Shown here piece by piece: positions 33,501-45,493 of a stretch of 64,000 nt of DNA. The notes under the pieces were generated by a model. That model made no database searches and was not told where the DNA came from. It was given only the letters and a program-made list of their open reading frames with translations. This DNA comes from Phlebotomus papatasi (taxonomy: Eukaryota > Arthropoda > Insecta > Diptera > Psychodidae). The stretch is from NCBI RefSeq assembly GCF_024763615.1, contig NC_077222.1, positions 31,682,001 through 31,746,000 on the forward strand, given 5' to 3'. The position numbers and the translations under genes are program-made. Every line of letters begins with the position of its first letter. Within the stretch, counting starts at the first letter, position 1.

Positions 33501-34570
33501 TAGGGGAAAGGCTCATAATTTTGTCCAGTTTCTTATTTTGGACACTTTGAGGGTAAAATTGGACACTAAAAATAAATTGATTAAAATGATAGATTTTTAT
33601 TCCAATATTTGATGAATAATGAATTCTATCTAAATATTTGTTCTTTTTGGAAGATTTTGACACTAAATACGTTAAATTTTGAATATGATTTGAGTTGAAA
33701 TTGCTTTGTTGAAAATTCAGTATGAGCAAATGCTTACGAGAAATATGACAGAACTTCGTGTTTACTTCAGTCGTATTTAGCTGTGGTGAAGTACTAACAA
33801 TGTTTCTTCGGTTTTTTTGAGTGATATTATTGAATACTCATTGAATATTGTGTTGATTCACGTTAGTGGTGATTTGTACATTTGACCTGAAGTGAGATTT
33901 GCCTTGTGAGTTAGATTTTTCGTGTGAAAAATGGGAAATACTTTAAAACATTTACCAGTGAGGTGATACTCCTTATTTTGGACAGGTGTTTTTCTCTCGA
34001 AATTTCGTGAAGTTTTAGCTTTTGTGAAGACTAGGTTGGACAAATGTCTCGAGAAACAAAGGATCATCATCTCTACGAACAAGATGTAGTGAGAAATGCC
34101 TTGAAAGGCTCCCGGAAAGGCCAGGAAATACACAAATCCGAGTGTACTAGGAGTGCCGAAGTCAACTCACTTTAATGAATGATATGGAAAGTTTCCGGGT
34201 TTCTTGTGACATTCTACGTTTCCCTTACATGAACAGGAAGAGGACTTGGTAAGATTGGTTCGAAAAATGAAGAACAATGGGCATCCTATTGAGGCGGATT
34301 AGCTGTCCAAATTTACAGCCAAGTTGGACAAATTAATAACCAAGTTGTCCAAAATAAGAGCCAAAGTCACCTCTACTTATCAATTCATTTTAAACGTATT
34401 AAAACTAATTTTAATAAAAATAAGACGATAAAGAGCTTGCTAAGTTTCTAAACAACCCTTCTGAAAAGAGAGTAACAAGAAATGTCAATTAGTATAGAAA
34501 ATATCGCACTTCAAACTTGGAACATCGATGCTTATAAGCAGACTGTCCAAAATTATGAGCCTTTACCCTA
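33501..34570 (-). mobile_element. ~1.05 kb TA-GGGG element, copy 2 (reverse)
   Basis: TA at both edges. It reads as the reverse complement of 36169-37240 over its whole length. It retains the AAGAAACTGGACAA-type segment near the TAGGGGAAAGGCTCATAATT end. Confidence 0.88.
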
Positions 34571-36168
34571 ATTTTCATTTCACACGATACAAGATCTTTC
34601 CCAAAAATTAGTGAATAACAATGTAATTTTTGATATCATTTGAGATTTTGGGTGCAGACCTGATATACAATGCAATAATTCCTTTCAGTGTATACAGAAT
34701 AAGAAATTATTGATTGTGCAAATATTTGTGCAAATTGTTGCACTAACTAGTAGAATCAGGAAAAACCATTTGTGTTTTCTTTACTTACATTTAATATATA
34801 AAGCAAAATGACAATGGTTAAATCTCAGTAAATGCCAAGTTGAGAGCTGTGGTCTTAGTAAATAAGTACAATTACTCAATGTATTGTTGAAAAGACGGAG
34901 AGACAGATTAAATTACAACCGCATGGAAGAAAGATTAAAATGGTTTTTCTGTTGAAGCTAATTGAATGAGTATCAACGTTAGTCCATTGTGTGGAAAACA
35001 TTGTCCTGAATTAATGTATTTTTTAGGAAATTGAACAAAATCCCTAAACTTTTACTTCGAAAAGGAAATAACAAAGAACAACAAGAAAAAGACTTTCTAA
35101 AAAATTAAATCAAAATTGGGCGTTTTGTAGTACACAGTTCAATTTTCTTTACAGGTTTTAATGGATTGTGGAATACCTTTGAGAATTTGAGGGGTTTCAT
35201 TTTCAAATGATCCTAATCAAACATATTGGAACAATATTCTCCAGAGAAAACGCTTCAAATTGTGCCCATGCAGAAAGTTCTTGTATCATAAAATATTCAC
35301 ACAAAAAAAAATGTTGATATTCTTTTCCCTTGAGATTATATTAGCAAGATGAATGGAGAAAGGTGGAAATATCCATCATTAAAATAATGCATTTGACGCG
35401 AAGGGACCCCAAAAAGTGTATCAATTTATCGTATTTCACATAACATAACTTTTGGCTCCTGATGAAATTGCTTATGGCACGATGTCGATAAATATTTGAG
35501 AAAATATAAAATTTTTCCCTTTGCCAAACATTTACTCCGCGTGTTATAAAAATATAAAATAAACAAGGACATTGTAAAGGATGGAAGAAATCGATTAAAT
35601 TTATTCTTTCAAACAAAAATTTGTCACCCATCCAGAGTCCAATTGCTTTGAGTGGGTTCTTGTGACAATTTTCCGAGACACGAAATATTGTTGCATTCTT
35701 GAGCATGAAGAGAATATACTTAGCAATTTTGCTCCTGAAGCACTTTCTACCGGGATTGTGAGCAACTTTTCATGCAGAAGTGAATGCAATTGCTTTAAGT
35801 GAAATTCTTGTATACAACTCCACTCATGAATGACAGTGAATTGGAGGGAAAATAGAATATAACCCCTTGGCACAATATTTCACCCAAAACATGAGAAATG
35901 CTTAAGAACAAAAGTAAATTTTTCATTCCATTGAGCACACGTTCCAGCACATTTTTCCAGGTCAGGATAATTTCAATAGATTTCCAGTTTTTTGCCAATT
36001 TTTTTTTAGCGCAAAGATTCAAATATATTCAAATTGTTTCAATCGAAATAATGTAAATTCCTGCAGAATTCTTAATCTATAACGCAAAAGCTAAAGCAAA
36101 GACGTGATGTGAAATAAATCCTGTGTAAGGTTAGATTATTAGTATTTTCACATTCTTATGAGAACACA
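34571..36168. other. Unassigned stretch with overlapping minus-strand frames
   Basis: Minus-strand frames of 121 (35341-35706), 90 (35601-35873) and 75 codons (35795-36022) overlap end to end in different frames, as would one coding region with shifts. They contain no motif I recognise and are rich in hydrophobic and aromatic residues. A decayed gene is possible, chance equally so. Confidence 0.25.
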
Positions 36169-37240
36169 TAGGGTAAGGGCTCATAATTTTGGACAGTCTG
36201 CTTATAAGCATCGATGTTCCAAGTTTGAAGTGCGATTATTTTCAATACTAATTGACATTTCTTGTTACTCTCTTTTCAGAAAGGTTGTTTAGAAACTTAG
36301 CAAGCTATTTATCGTCTTATTTTTACTAAAATTAGTTTTATTACGTTTAAAAATGAATTGATATGTAGAGGTGAATTTGACTCTTATTTTGGACAACTTG
36401 TTTATTAATTTGGCCAATTTGGTTGTAAATTTGGACAGCTAATCCGCCTCAATAGGATGCCCATTGTTCTTCATTTCATGAACCAATCTTACCAAGACCT
36501 CTTCCTGTTCATGTAAGAGAAACGTAGAATGTCACAAGAAACCCGGAAACTTTCCATATCATTCATTAAAGTGAGTTGACTTCGGTACTCCAAGTACGCT
36601 CGGATTTGTGCATTCCCTGGCCTTTCCGGGAGCCTTTCAAGGCATTTCTCGCTACAACTCGTTCATAGAGATGGCGTTCCTTTGTTTCTCCAGGCATTTG
36701 TCCAACCTAGTCATCACAAAAGCTAAAACTTCACGAAATTTCGTGAGAAAACACCTGTCCAAAATAAGAATCATCACCTCACTGGTGAATGTCTTGGAAA
36801 ATTTCCCATTTTTCACACGAAAAATCTAATTCGCAAGGCAAATCTCACTTCAAGTCAAAGGTACAAATCACCACTAATGTGAATCAACACAATTTTCAAT
36901 GAATTATTCAATAATATCACTCAAGAAAAGCGAAGAAACATTGTTAGTACTTCACCACGGCTAAATACGACTGAAGTAAACACGAAGTTCTGTCATATTT
37001 CTCGTAAGCAATTCCTCACACTGAATTTTCAACAAAGCAATTTCAACTCAAATCATATTCAAAATTTAACGTATTTAGTGTTAAAATCTTCCAAAAAGAA
37101 CAAATATTAAGATAAAATTCATTATTCATCAAATATTGGAATAAAAATCCATCATTTTAATCAATTTATTTTTAGTGTCCAATGTTATCCTCAAAGTGTC
37201 CAAAATAAGAAACTGGACAAAATTATGAGCCTTTCCCCTA
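36169..37240 (+). mobile_element. ~1.05 kb TA-GGGG element, copy 3
   Basis: 1072 bp with TA at both edges and the same ends as copy 1. The most complete copy by length. The short frames inside match those in the other copies and carry no recognisable domain. Confidence 0.88.
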
Positions 37241-37434
37241 ATCTCCGATTCGTCTCAAACTTTATCAAAATATACAAAGATTTTATTTATTTGGCGACAA
37301 ATGCGAAAAGGATTTATCGTGTGTATCACCGAAAGGAAGATTGAGTAATTAATCCTAGTGGGAATTCACAAACCTTAGGCTAACGCATACAGGATCTAGT
37401 CTTTCAGGAGAAGATTGGGCGAAGGGCTTGAAAT

Positions 37435-37790
37435 CCCACCCCAGTATAAGTGCTACGAACACCATGGTCCAATGCTGAAAAGACTGGAGAGTACCAGGCA
37501 AACTTCCGGCCAGCTTTTTATATACGACAAGTGCTTGAAAAATGCTGGGAGTCTTTCAGCTTTTCATCGACTTCAAGAAGGCCTACGACACAATCAACAG
37601 AGAGGGGAGCCTTGTGGACAGACATGAGGAAGCGTGGCATTCCACCTAAACTAATCAGTTTAGTCAGAATGACCAGAATTTCCAACTCAAAGTGCCAGGA
37701 CAAAGCAGTGGGTTAGAGCTCAGGGATTTTCAGGATGGGCTTAGGTCTGAGGTAGGGGGATGCTCTGTTTCCCACACTACTGGTAGAAAT
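37435..37790 (+). pseudogene. LINE reverse-transcriptase relic
   Basis: Fragment of a non-LTR retrotransposon polymerase with RT motifs in shifted frames. It reads EYQANFRPAFYIRQVLEKCW (~37479-37545), then motif A FIDFKKAYDTINREG (~37563-37607) in another frame, then RKRGIPPKLISLVRMT (~37628-37675) back in the first frame. A decayed GLR...GDALFPTL (motif B region) lies at ~37735-37785. At least two frameshifts, a stop and deletions make it non-functional. The catalytic YADD region was not found. The clade is not assigned. Confidence 0.8.
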
Positions 37791-37951
37791 AAAAGGATTA
37801 ACTTGATCCAAATTTGATCATTTTGCAAAGGATGGATCAAATTAACATACGTATTCTATTATGATAAATGTGCATTCAGAGTTTGAAATTTGATCCAACC
37901 TTTGCAAAAGAATCAAATTTGGATTAATTTGATCCTTTTATTTTTACCAGT
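37779..37951. mobile_element. Short palindromic MITE, ACTGGTARAAATAAAAGGAT ends
   Basis: 173 bp. The left arm is ACTGGTAGAAATAAAAGGAT followed by TAACTTGATCCAAATTTGAT. The right arm is the inverse, ending TCCTTTTATTTTTACCAGT. Arms ~65 bp. It abuts or truncates the LINE relic. Confidence 0.8.
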
Positions 37952-39173
37952 GCACGTTATTCAACCTATCAAATATGCCGTTAGAGTATAGGGTTATAAT
38001 GCTGCAAAATTTAAGATAAAATTGGGGTGTTCAATGATGACGTGAATCGTGTGCGAAGATGGAAACTTGATTGATACTTCGCACAAAACGCCACTAAATT
38101 TTCATTTTCCTCTTAGAGAAAATCTGAGGATTTCCTGGGATTTTGTGAGCTGAGATTATGAACCTTGTCAGTAAGAGATTTTTTGATATAGTTGGAGAAT
38201 CGATACAGTTTGCATGGTAGTTAGAAAAAATCAATGAACTTGAACATTATTTTTGTGTGCGAAACATCAAAGCCTTCCCGTACTCTAATATTTCCCACTA
38301 ATAAAATTGATTTTCGGTCAAAAATTACTTACCGATTCATAACCGATTTGAACCTATTTATATATCACTCAAAATCTTTCCCAAAATATTTTAAAATTGA
38401 ATTTAATTAAATCAGCTGAAACGCCACTCTCGACCCTAATATCTCCCCCTTGTATCAGCAATATGATACAAATTTTGTTCAATTAGCCTTGTCACTATAT
38501 ATATGAAAATGACTTGTGTTGATACAGTGTTTTGATCCTTCATTATAACGTCTCTCAACACTACCAGTATCCATGTATCGAGCTATGGTTCGGGATGCAA
38601 TAGTTTTATTCACAATCAGATATTCAAGGACTTTAATACATCCTAATCAGATCCTTTAAGGCACTGCTAGACTGCTTTTGTTATCAAACAATTTTCGTAT
38701 TATACAATTTTTAGTTTACACCCCACTAGTGATTTCCAAAAATCGCTTATTCTATGATTTATTTTATTTGCGTCAATGCGAAATAAAACCCTTTCTTTGC
38801 GTCTTTTGGAGTAAACAACCAAAACTGCTGACTGCTGACCGCAACTTCCAGTGCAATGCACTATCTGTCCATTGTACTTTGTATTCGCCAAGTGACATAT
38901 TATAATACATTCAGAGTCATTTTTAAATGCTAATTTCTTTTCAACTATTATTGCTCAATAGATAATACAAATTGTGAATAACTTTAAAAATTAATTTAAG
39001 TCGTCTGAAGTTTTAGAAAAAAAAGCTAAAAAGTGTTCAAATTAAGCATCAAAGCTTTCTCGAACTCCACAGAGAGAGCACTAAATAATTATTTCACGAT
39101 TTTTTAACCCCCCAAATTAATTTTTTTCAAAATATTTTCGCGTTCGAAACGATTTTTGGGGAATGATGCCACG
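37952..39173. other. Non-coding stretch
   Basis: AACCGATT-type dispersed words at 38330-38410. Frames on both strands at 38678-38905 show nothing recognisable. Confidence 0.4.
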
Positions 39174-39560
39174 CTCTTTGTCTGTCTGTCCGTATGTCAG
39201 TCCGTTCGTCTGTCTGTCCGTCCGGTATTACTCCTAAAGTCCAAATGGTTAGAGATAGAAACTTAGGACTTTCAGGGGAGCCTCCCATAAATCGACCCTG
39301 GACCCATTAACATGTTCCTCATTTCTTTCCACCATGTTTAATGGGATTGCTCAAAAACGTGTAGTGCGATTTTTTTATTTTTGAAAATGTATTAAAGATT
39401 ACCGAGGCAGATATTTCGTCTTTATACGAAAATACCGTTTAATCATTTCTAATACGGATTTTCAAGGTTAAAGCAGGGGCCTCTCGACATTTCATTTTTC
39501 CATACGTTTTTGCATAGAGGCACTGAAGACTATTAGCAAGTTTTTTCCTAAAGTGAATTA
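39174..39560 (+). repeat. TCTG microsatellite plus foldback-related paragraph
   Basis: Starts with TCTGTCTGTCCG repeats (39174-39224), then a paragraph that parallels the foldback arm text. AGAGATAGAAACTTAGGACT and ATAAATCGACCCTGG correspond to AGATAGCGACTTGGGGTCTT and ATAAGTTGACCTGGG (50320-50365). GATATTTCGTC occurs at 39411 and also at 50500 and 56200. Confidence 0.5.
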
Positions 39561-39779
39561 ACTTATCAGTCTGATATATTTCGAAATCGTGTATTAAAAG
39601 CTATCTAAAAATACATATTTCATAATGGTCGCCAAAATTATACAAAAAACTACGAGCAAGTTTGTTTAAGTCGCGTTGCAATAGCTGCCAAATTTTTACA
39701 AGGAAAATTGAAAAATAGCTTCACTTTTTATTAGGCTTGATGGGCCCCTGGTTAAAGGTTAAAAAACCTCTACAGACCT

Positions 39780-40010
39780 TATTTCTAAACCGAATGGTAA
39801 CATCGTTTGGGGTCGTTGGAAAGGTCTTGGAATCTTTGACAGGCCTGAACCTATTCCAATCGGTTATGAACCGGTTTATAATCTACAACTAATTTTTCTT
39901 TGAAAAGCAAATGCATTTTGGGCAATATTTTGAGTCAATCGGTTGAGAACCGATAAACGGTAAATGATTTGAAAGTACTTTTGAGGTCAGGGGCATGACA
40001 TTTCCTATGT
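39780..40010 (+). repeat. Dispersed repeat Y, copy 2
   Basis: GGTCGTTGGAAAGGTCTTGG, then ATCGGTTATGAACCGGTTTA, then TGATTTGAAAGTACTTTTGA, in the order seen at 32816-33110. The AACCGGTT/AACCGATT words give local self-complementarity. Confidence 0.45.
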
Positions 40011-42598
40011 TTCCCTTTTGTTTTAGCGAGCCGAAAATTTTTTTGAGTTTATTAGCTGTTTTCCGTCATTGTAGAATGAATTAGTAAAAAATACTAATAC
40101 AAAATAAAAGCCAATTTAATAGCGAAGATGCAACCGAAAACCCTAAATTGGCAATCTACGTAGTTTTGGAGATATCTCGTGAAATGTGTACGAAAACAGG
40201 GAAAAAATTACACTAAAACTGGTCGCATTTTTCAGAGCTAATGTCACCTCCCTGTTTGAGGTATAGGATCGAAGTCACGTGTTCGAGTATTTCACAAAGC
40301 TTGGGACCTGGGCCGCTTTGTCACCCCTTCCTTTAGGATGAAAGTTATAGCGACCTGAAATTGATTGCAGGTTATTTCATTCCATTTGAAGTTATAAAAT
40401 TTTCCTTAGTCTTGGGATAAAATACGAGTACACACTTATAAAATTTTATAACTTCCAACAAAAGAATAAATAAAAACTGAAATCTATCCGGCTTAGATGG
40501 TCTAAATATTTCTACATTAAATAAAGCTTAAAACAAAATTTAAAAAATTGAAAGTTAGATCCCATTAAGAATCTTTAGGAGCTGCAAGTTTAAATAGACT
40601 AATCGTGTATCAAGATCAAAATTTATTCGATGATTTTTTTGTATAACTTTTCATATTGAGTTGAGAACTTTAAAAAAGTTTTTGAATAAAAATTATAAAA
40701 TAGTTCAACTTCTTTTCTAAAGTGTAAAATGTGATGCTGAAGTAATTTAATATATTTAGCTTATTTGCTCTCAGAATTCTGAACTATTTCAATTATCAAG
40801 AATATTGCAATTCACAACATATTCATGGACTTTAATTGCTCAAAGTTTTTACAACTCAAGAAAATTTTATAGTTCAACTTTTTTGTGTGTACTTCAGTTT
40901 CATTGCACATGATATTTTTAGTCTACTTTCTTTCCAAATTGAATTCAACATTTTAATAAAATATGTTGAAAAAATTGAAAAAATAAAGAAAAAATTATAT
41001 ACGAGAATAGAGACTAAAAAATGTTTGTTTAACAAATTCTTGTTGAGGATTTGAACGTGAAATTTTAAGGCATGCGCTTTATAATGTTCGAAAGTTTCAT
41101 AAGGGGAAATAGACTACAAGTCTCCAACTCTTCTGATGAGCTTTTCAGTTGACGAAGAAGCTTCAGCTGTAAAGGATGTTATTTGTCGCCCAAAGAAACA
41201 GAAAAATTACGTAAAAAATATTTTCTTGATGATTTTCCGCATGAAATATTTAAAAATAAATTTTATATCGCAATGTTAAAGCTTCAGTCTAAATGATGAA
41301 CTCTTGATGGAAATTCCATTGATGTCTCAAGGTTAAGACGCTGCAAAGTTCCTCTGCAGAGAAAATTTGCAAATAGGCTTATTCGTTAAGAAGGGGAACC
41401 TTTAAGTTCCACCCTTCAAATAAGAGACTACCAATTCCCCAAAATAATTGAATTTACATCAACAAAGGGGCTTCTAAAAGAGGCAAATCACTACAACTTC
41501 TCTCAACAATAATTGATATGCTTATCGGCATGAAAGTATTTCTTGGCATTTTACAAGGCCTTTTTCCACTTGGTCACGACAGAAGAAAAGGAGATTAGGA
41601 AATGTAATTATGAGTGTCTCTTCTTTGATACAATGAGACATTTCACCGAAAGACTTTTTTTTTTAGACAATCGTCTTCTCAAATGTCCGTAGTTGTGTCT
41701 GGGAAACGACAGAAAGTGCGAGGGTGTTAAAGAGGGGAGAATTTGAAAGAAACTCACTCAAAAAAAGTTGACACTTTATCAGCCAAATTGAGCTTTTCAT
41801 GGCCCATATCAATTATCGATGAGAAGGGTCAGCTGCAGCTTGTCCTTTCCTAGAATGTTCTCTTTAAGTGACTGTTGAGGCTATTTTTAATTTTACGGAG
41901 TTGGGAGTTAGGATACAAAAAAGCTATTATAATTTTGTGATTTTCCTGAAAAACAAATTTATTTTCTTTATTTTTTACTCCTATTATTTCTTGGAAAATA
42001 TGCCGACTAGAAAAAATATATATCTTATGTGAACAACAGAATGCTACAAATTAAGCTGACTGTTCGAATTTAGGGACCATTTGTCTTTTTTTCGATGTCA
42101 TTTTTAACGCAATATAAGGGGTTGAGATAAGTTTGTGACAGTTTGTGAGATATGTGATTCTTTAATTGAAACTGAGGAAGAAGCACGATTACGATATATC
42201 CATTAGTAAGGTCTTGTTTTCTTCCGTAAAGTACTAAAATTTCCTAAAAATCGAAAATTAGAATTTTGAGATATATAAAATCTATATTTCTAAAATCTAT
42301 TTCATTGCGCTTTTAGCGGTAGTTGTCCGAAGTAGAGATATCCTGAAAAGTTATAATATTTTACTAAATCTGTTATATACGGTGTCAATCGATATCGGTC
42401 AGTTTCAATCATAGTATGGCTCTTCTAGGATTTAATTTTAAACTCTCTATAATAAAATCCAAAATTTTAGTCAGACGTCATATAGGAGTTAGACTATTGC
42501 AGGTGGAGGAAAGATAGAAAATGTATCGGTACGTAAATGTATGTACCGGTTATAGACCGATAAATCGGTTTATAATCGGTTTGGTTATTGGTAAGCCG
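40011..42598. other. Non-coding AT-rich stretch
   Basis: Scattered short frames only. CGGTTTATAATCGGTTTGG words near 42560 resemble repeat Y. No gene was recognised. Confidence 0.45.
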
Positions 42599-42599
42599 G

Positions 42600-42890
42600 T
42601 TTGATCTGCACAAGTATAGTAACAGGGTGTCTAAAGACCACGTCAATATACAAACTCTATCCCTTAGCAGGAAATGCTCCACCACGTGTGGGGCGGCAAA
42701 TAATCTCCAGTAGAGAGATGTGCAAGGTTCTTTCTGAACCGAAGCATCTTCTCTATTGTAGAGCATATGGCCTATTCGACACATGTCAACCCAGTCGGCG
42801 GCCATAACCCACCAATCCTAATCCTTTTATTCCTTTGACACGCCCAACCCTTACCATCCTTATGGGTGCTGAAAGGTTGCTTTGGGGCTC
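42600..42890. other. GC-richer patch, unidentified
   Basis: Distinctly GC-richer than its flanks. A 103-codon minus frame (42494-42805) and a 68-codon plus frame share it; neither is recognised. The patch contains GGCGGCCATAACCCACCAAT and ends just before a truncated MITE at 42899. It may be the 3' part of a retroelement. Confidence 0.3.
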
Positions 42891-42898
42891 TTATTGTT

Positions 42899-42955
42899 AC
42901 ACCGAGAAAAATGTGGATGGTAAAATTTACCATCCTCCATACAAAGTTCTACTAT
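42899..42955 (+). mobile_element. Truncated ACCGAGAAAAA MITE
   Basis: TACACCGAGAAAAATGTGGA followed by TGGTAAAATTTACCATCC, matching the left end of 26757-27220. The match stops soon after CCTCCATACAAAGTTCTA. Confidence 0.65.
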
Positions 42956-44128
42956 AGGGATAGATGCTTGTTTACTGAAGAAATGATCGTCATGGTCGTC
43001 ATAGACCAAGCAGTTTAGAAATAAAAATCACTGGTGATGTTTTGTAATTTCCCAGGTTCCTCTAGATTAAGCAGTATCTCAGGTTAGGTTATATGGCTTA
43101 TTAGCTGCAATTTCTCAGTATAGTCAAGTGTGGTAATCCGGGCGGTTCGCTATCTGGATCGTTTATGACTAATCCACTTAAAATAATATTTTTATTTTTG
43201 TTTCCGTAAGATAGTCACTACAGTAACATAATATAACTATTCAAGTTTGAGAAAAATCAAAAATAATATTTTTATCCATTAAATTAGTGAGTGTAATCGA
43301 TTCATTTCAATCTTGTACCAGCTGGGTTCTTCACTAAAAAATTTCCAGCAGTGATATTTTCGGTAATGATAGCTGGTTGATTGAAAACATTTATTGTTTT
43401 TCTTTGTGAAAAAAAGTATTTTAAATCCAAATGTTTAATTAAAAATGAATTAGCAAAAAGGCAATCCAGTTAGTGCATGCTGACTTATTTCAGTATTATC
43501 ATTATTTTATAATTTTTTTTAAAAATATTTTTGATATTATTTATATTATGTTTCTGAATGAAACAGTGAATAATTCTATCGATTTAGAAGAAGTAAAAAA
43601 GAATTTCATCAGTTCAAAAACAAGCGTTTAAGTAGCACTCTTCGGAAAATGATTCAGTTACCTCACCTTACTATAAGAAAGATTTCTTCGAGAATTTTTA
43701 ACTTGGGATTAGATATTAAGATCTATGCACCTAACAGATCTTGAATCACTACAATTTTTTTTTAGGGTTTTTTACAATTATTTAGAAATTTTAATTATTC
43801 GGGAACTAGTTTAAACCTCTAGTTTAAGTCTATAAACATTATTCTGATCTGTATTTCAGTGTAAAAATAAAACTTCGCCTATTCGGGTTATAGTTCGGAT
43901 ACTCCCTATGCAATCGTCGGAAAGGCGGATATTTTATTTAGAAGACTATGGATTCTTACCGTACGTTTAAGAGGAGAATTCTATGGAAGATTTTTTGTTT
44001 TGTATTGAAGAAAAACGATTCCGTAGAACTCTATAATGAAGTCTGGAAAGTATTTAGATAGAGGTAGACAAATGCTTCGAAGAGATGAGGATGATCCAGT
44101 TTTTGATTCAGCACATTGCGTCGAAGTG
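42956..44128. other. Non-coding AT-rich stretch
   Basis: GGGATAGATGCTTGTTTACT and AGAAATGATCGTCATGGTCG at 42958-42998 resemble the interior of the TA-GGGGAAACTGGGGCA family (44240 and 47370), suggesting a fragment. Nothing else was seen. Confidence 0.4.
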
Positions 44129-44676
44129 TAGGGGAAACTGGGGCACCACCAAACACGGGGTAGCACCAAACACTGCGATTTTTTAATCGGATATTCGACT
44201 TCAGAGGATAAGACCGATAGGAATTTATAGGCGCTATAGGGATGCTTGTCTACTGAAGAAATGGTTGAGAGTGTCCAAGTACAGTAGAGTCTCTCAAATC
44301 TGAATCTCTCAAATTCGAACGCCGTTTGGATTCAAAATGTCAATTGTGCGGTTATGTTAGAAAGTTCGTATTCTTGGTGAACGAAAATCATATTTATGTG
44401 CTTCTTCCTGAATGTTTACATACATTATGGTCGTGTAAAATGAAAAGGAAGTATGTTACCACTAAAACTTGCGAGAAAGTACTGGAATTTGATTCAAAGT
44501 ACAATTTAATCTCACACAAATTTCGTTAGTTTTGAAAAAAATCGTTCGAATTTGAGAGGTGAGAAATGTCAAAAATACCCCCCGAGCGTTCGAATTTAGG
44601 AGACTCTACTGTACTTTAGAAATAAAAATTAGTGTTTGGTGCTATCCCGTGTTTGGTGGTGCCCCAGTTTCCCCTA
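44129..44676. mobile_element. TA-GGGGAAACTGGGGCA MITE, copy 2, carrying a nested element
   Basis: TA at both edges. The left end is TAGGGGAAACTGGGGCACCA followed by CCAAACACGGGGTA. The right end is the inverse. Compared with the 216-bp copy at 47260 it is ~330 bp longer because of the element at 44282-44611. Confidence 0.88.
44282..44611. mobile_element. Tc1/mariner-like MITE nested in another MITE
   Basis: Ends CAGTAGAGTCTC and GAGACTCTACTG, flanked by TA on both sides (44280-44281 and 44612-44613). The outer element at 47260 has a single uninterrupted AAGTAGTTTAGAAA here, giving an empty-site comparison. The 67-codon frame inside is not a transposase. Confidence 0.85.
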
Positions 44677-45043
44677 TCAGGATGCGCAGGATTACTAGAA
44701 GTACGTAGGATGACTCTGGTGTCCCTAATGAAAATTTTATTATACTGGAGATTCACTATCCAGTAAAATTTATTTTAAAATTTACTAGGTTTTTTAGTGT
44801 AGTGAAATCTTTATTCAATCTGAACTAGTAAATCAATTTTGAAAGTTTAGCTCATACAAAGCTCTTTTAAATAACCATATAAAAACCCTGTTAATTTTTA
44901 ATGTGTTATGTATATACACTTTTTTAGCTTTTGCGTGATCTTTCGCCTATAAACTTGCACTATTTTTAAACGTTTTTCGGATATTATGAAAGTATGAAAG
45001 CTTTCAATATTTATTTATGGCGTGTTTTATTTTTGCCGGAAGG
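44677..45043. other. Non-coding stretch
   Basis: Nothing recognised. Confidence 0.4.
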
Positions 45044-45493
45044 TCAAAGAATGAATTTTATCACGTGCAGGAAGTTGACCAAATCGTAAAAAGACTTGTG
45101 AATAACGTGAAATTTCCGCCAATAAATCGGAAAATGTATATGGAAATGTGGGATACAGTAAAACTTTCCAGTCGCATATTTGTGTGGAGGAAATTGGTCA
45201 AGGGGATGCTGAAGGTGTTTGAAAATCCATGAGAATTTTTCTCGAGAATCCTCATAAGACATTTCTCTATTTTTATCCACTTTATTCTCAGCACAAACAA
45301 CCTCAGAAAGTAAACAAATTTTAACCTCTTTTTCTTTTGATACATCTTCTGCTCCACAACCACTGTCACCCTCTTCTTGCGCTGAAATGGATGAAAGTAA
45401 TTTATCTATATACGTGTGAAAAGTGTGGAAAATTGATTTAAATACCCTATCCATCAATAAAACCATTTTTGAGTTGGTACAAAGGGATGACAT
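45044..45493 (-). CDS. Candidate hypothetical protein (149 codons), unrecognised
   Basis: The longest frame in the window after the kinase. The N-terminal half has an acidic, charged segment (SAQEEGDSGCGAEDVSKEKE, ~residues 37-56) and further K/E-rich stretches. The C-terminal half is rich in H, F and I (FPPHKYATGKFYCIPHF). A 71-codon plus-strand frame (45017-45232) overlaps the C-terminal half and also looks protein-like (RSKNEFYHVQEVDQIVKRLV), so the strand of any real gene is uncertain. No TATA/Inr pair was found on either side. It might be an exon of a longer gene, a pseudogene or chance. Confidence 0.3.
   Translation of the reverse strand: MSSLCTNSKMVLLMDRVFKSIFHTFHTYIDKLLSSISAQEEGDSGCGAEDVSKEKEVKICLLSEVVCAENKVDKNREMSYEDSREKFSWIFKHLQHPLDQFPPHKYATGKFYCIPHFHIHFPIYWRKFHVIHKSFYDLVNFLHVIKFIL

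Noticed and set aside
42494..42805. 103-codon minus-strand frame in a GC-richer patch
   Set aside because: No motif recognised, and an overlapping plus-strand frame is similar in quality. Reported only as an unidentified patch.
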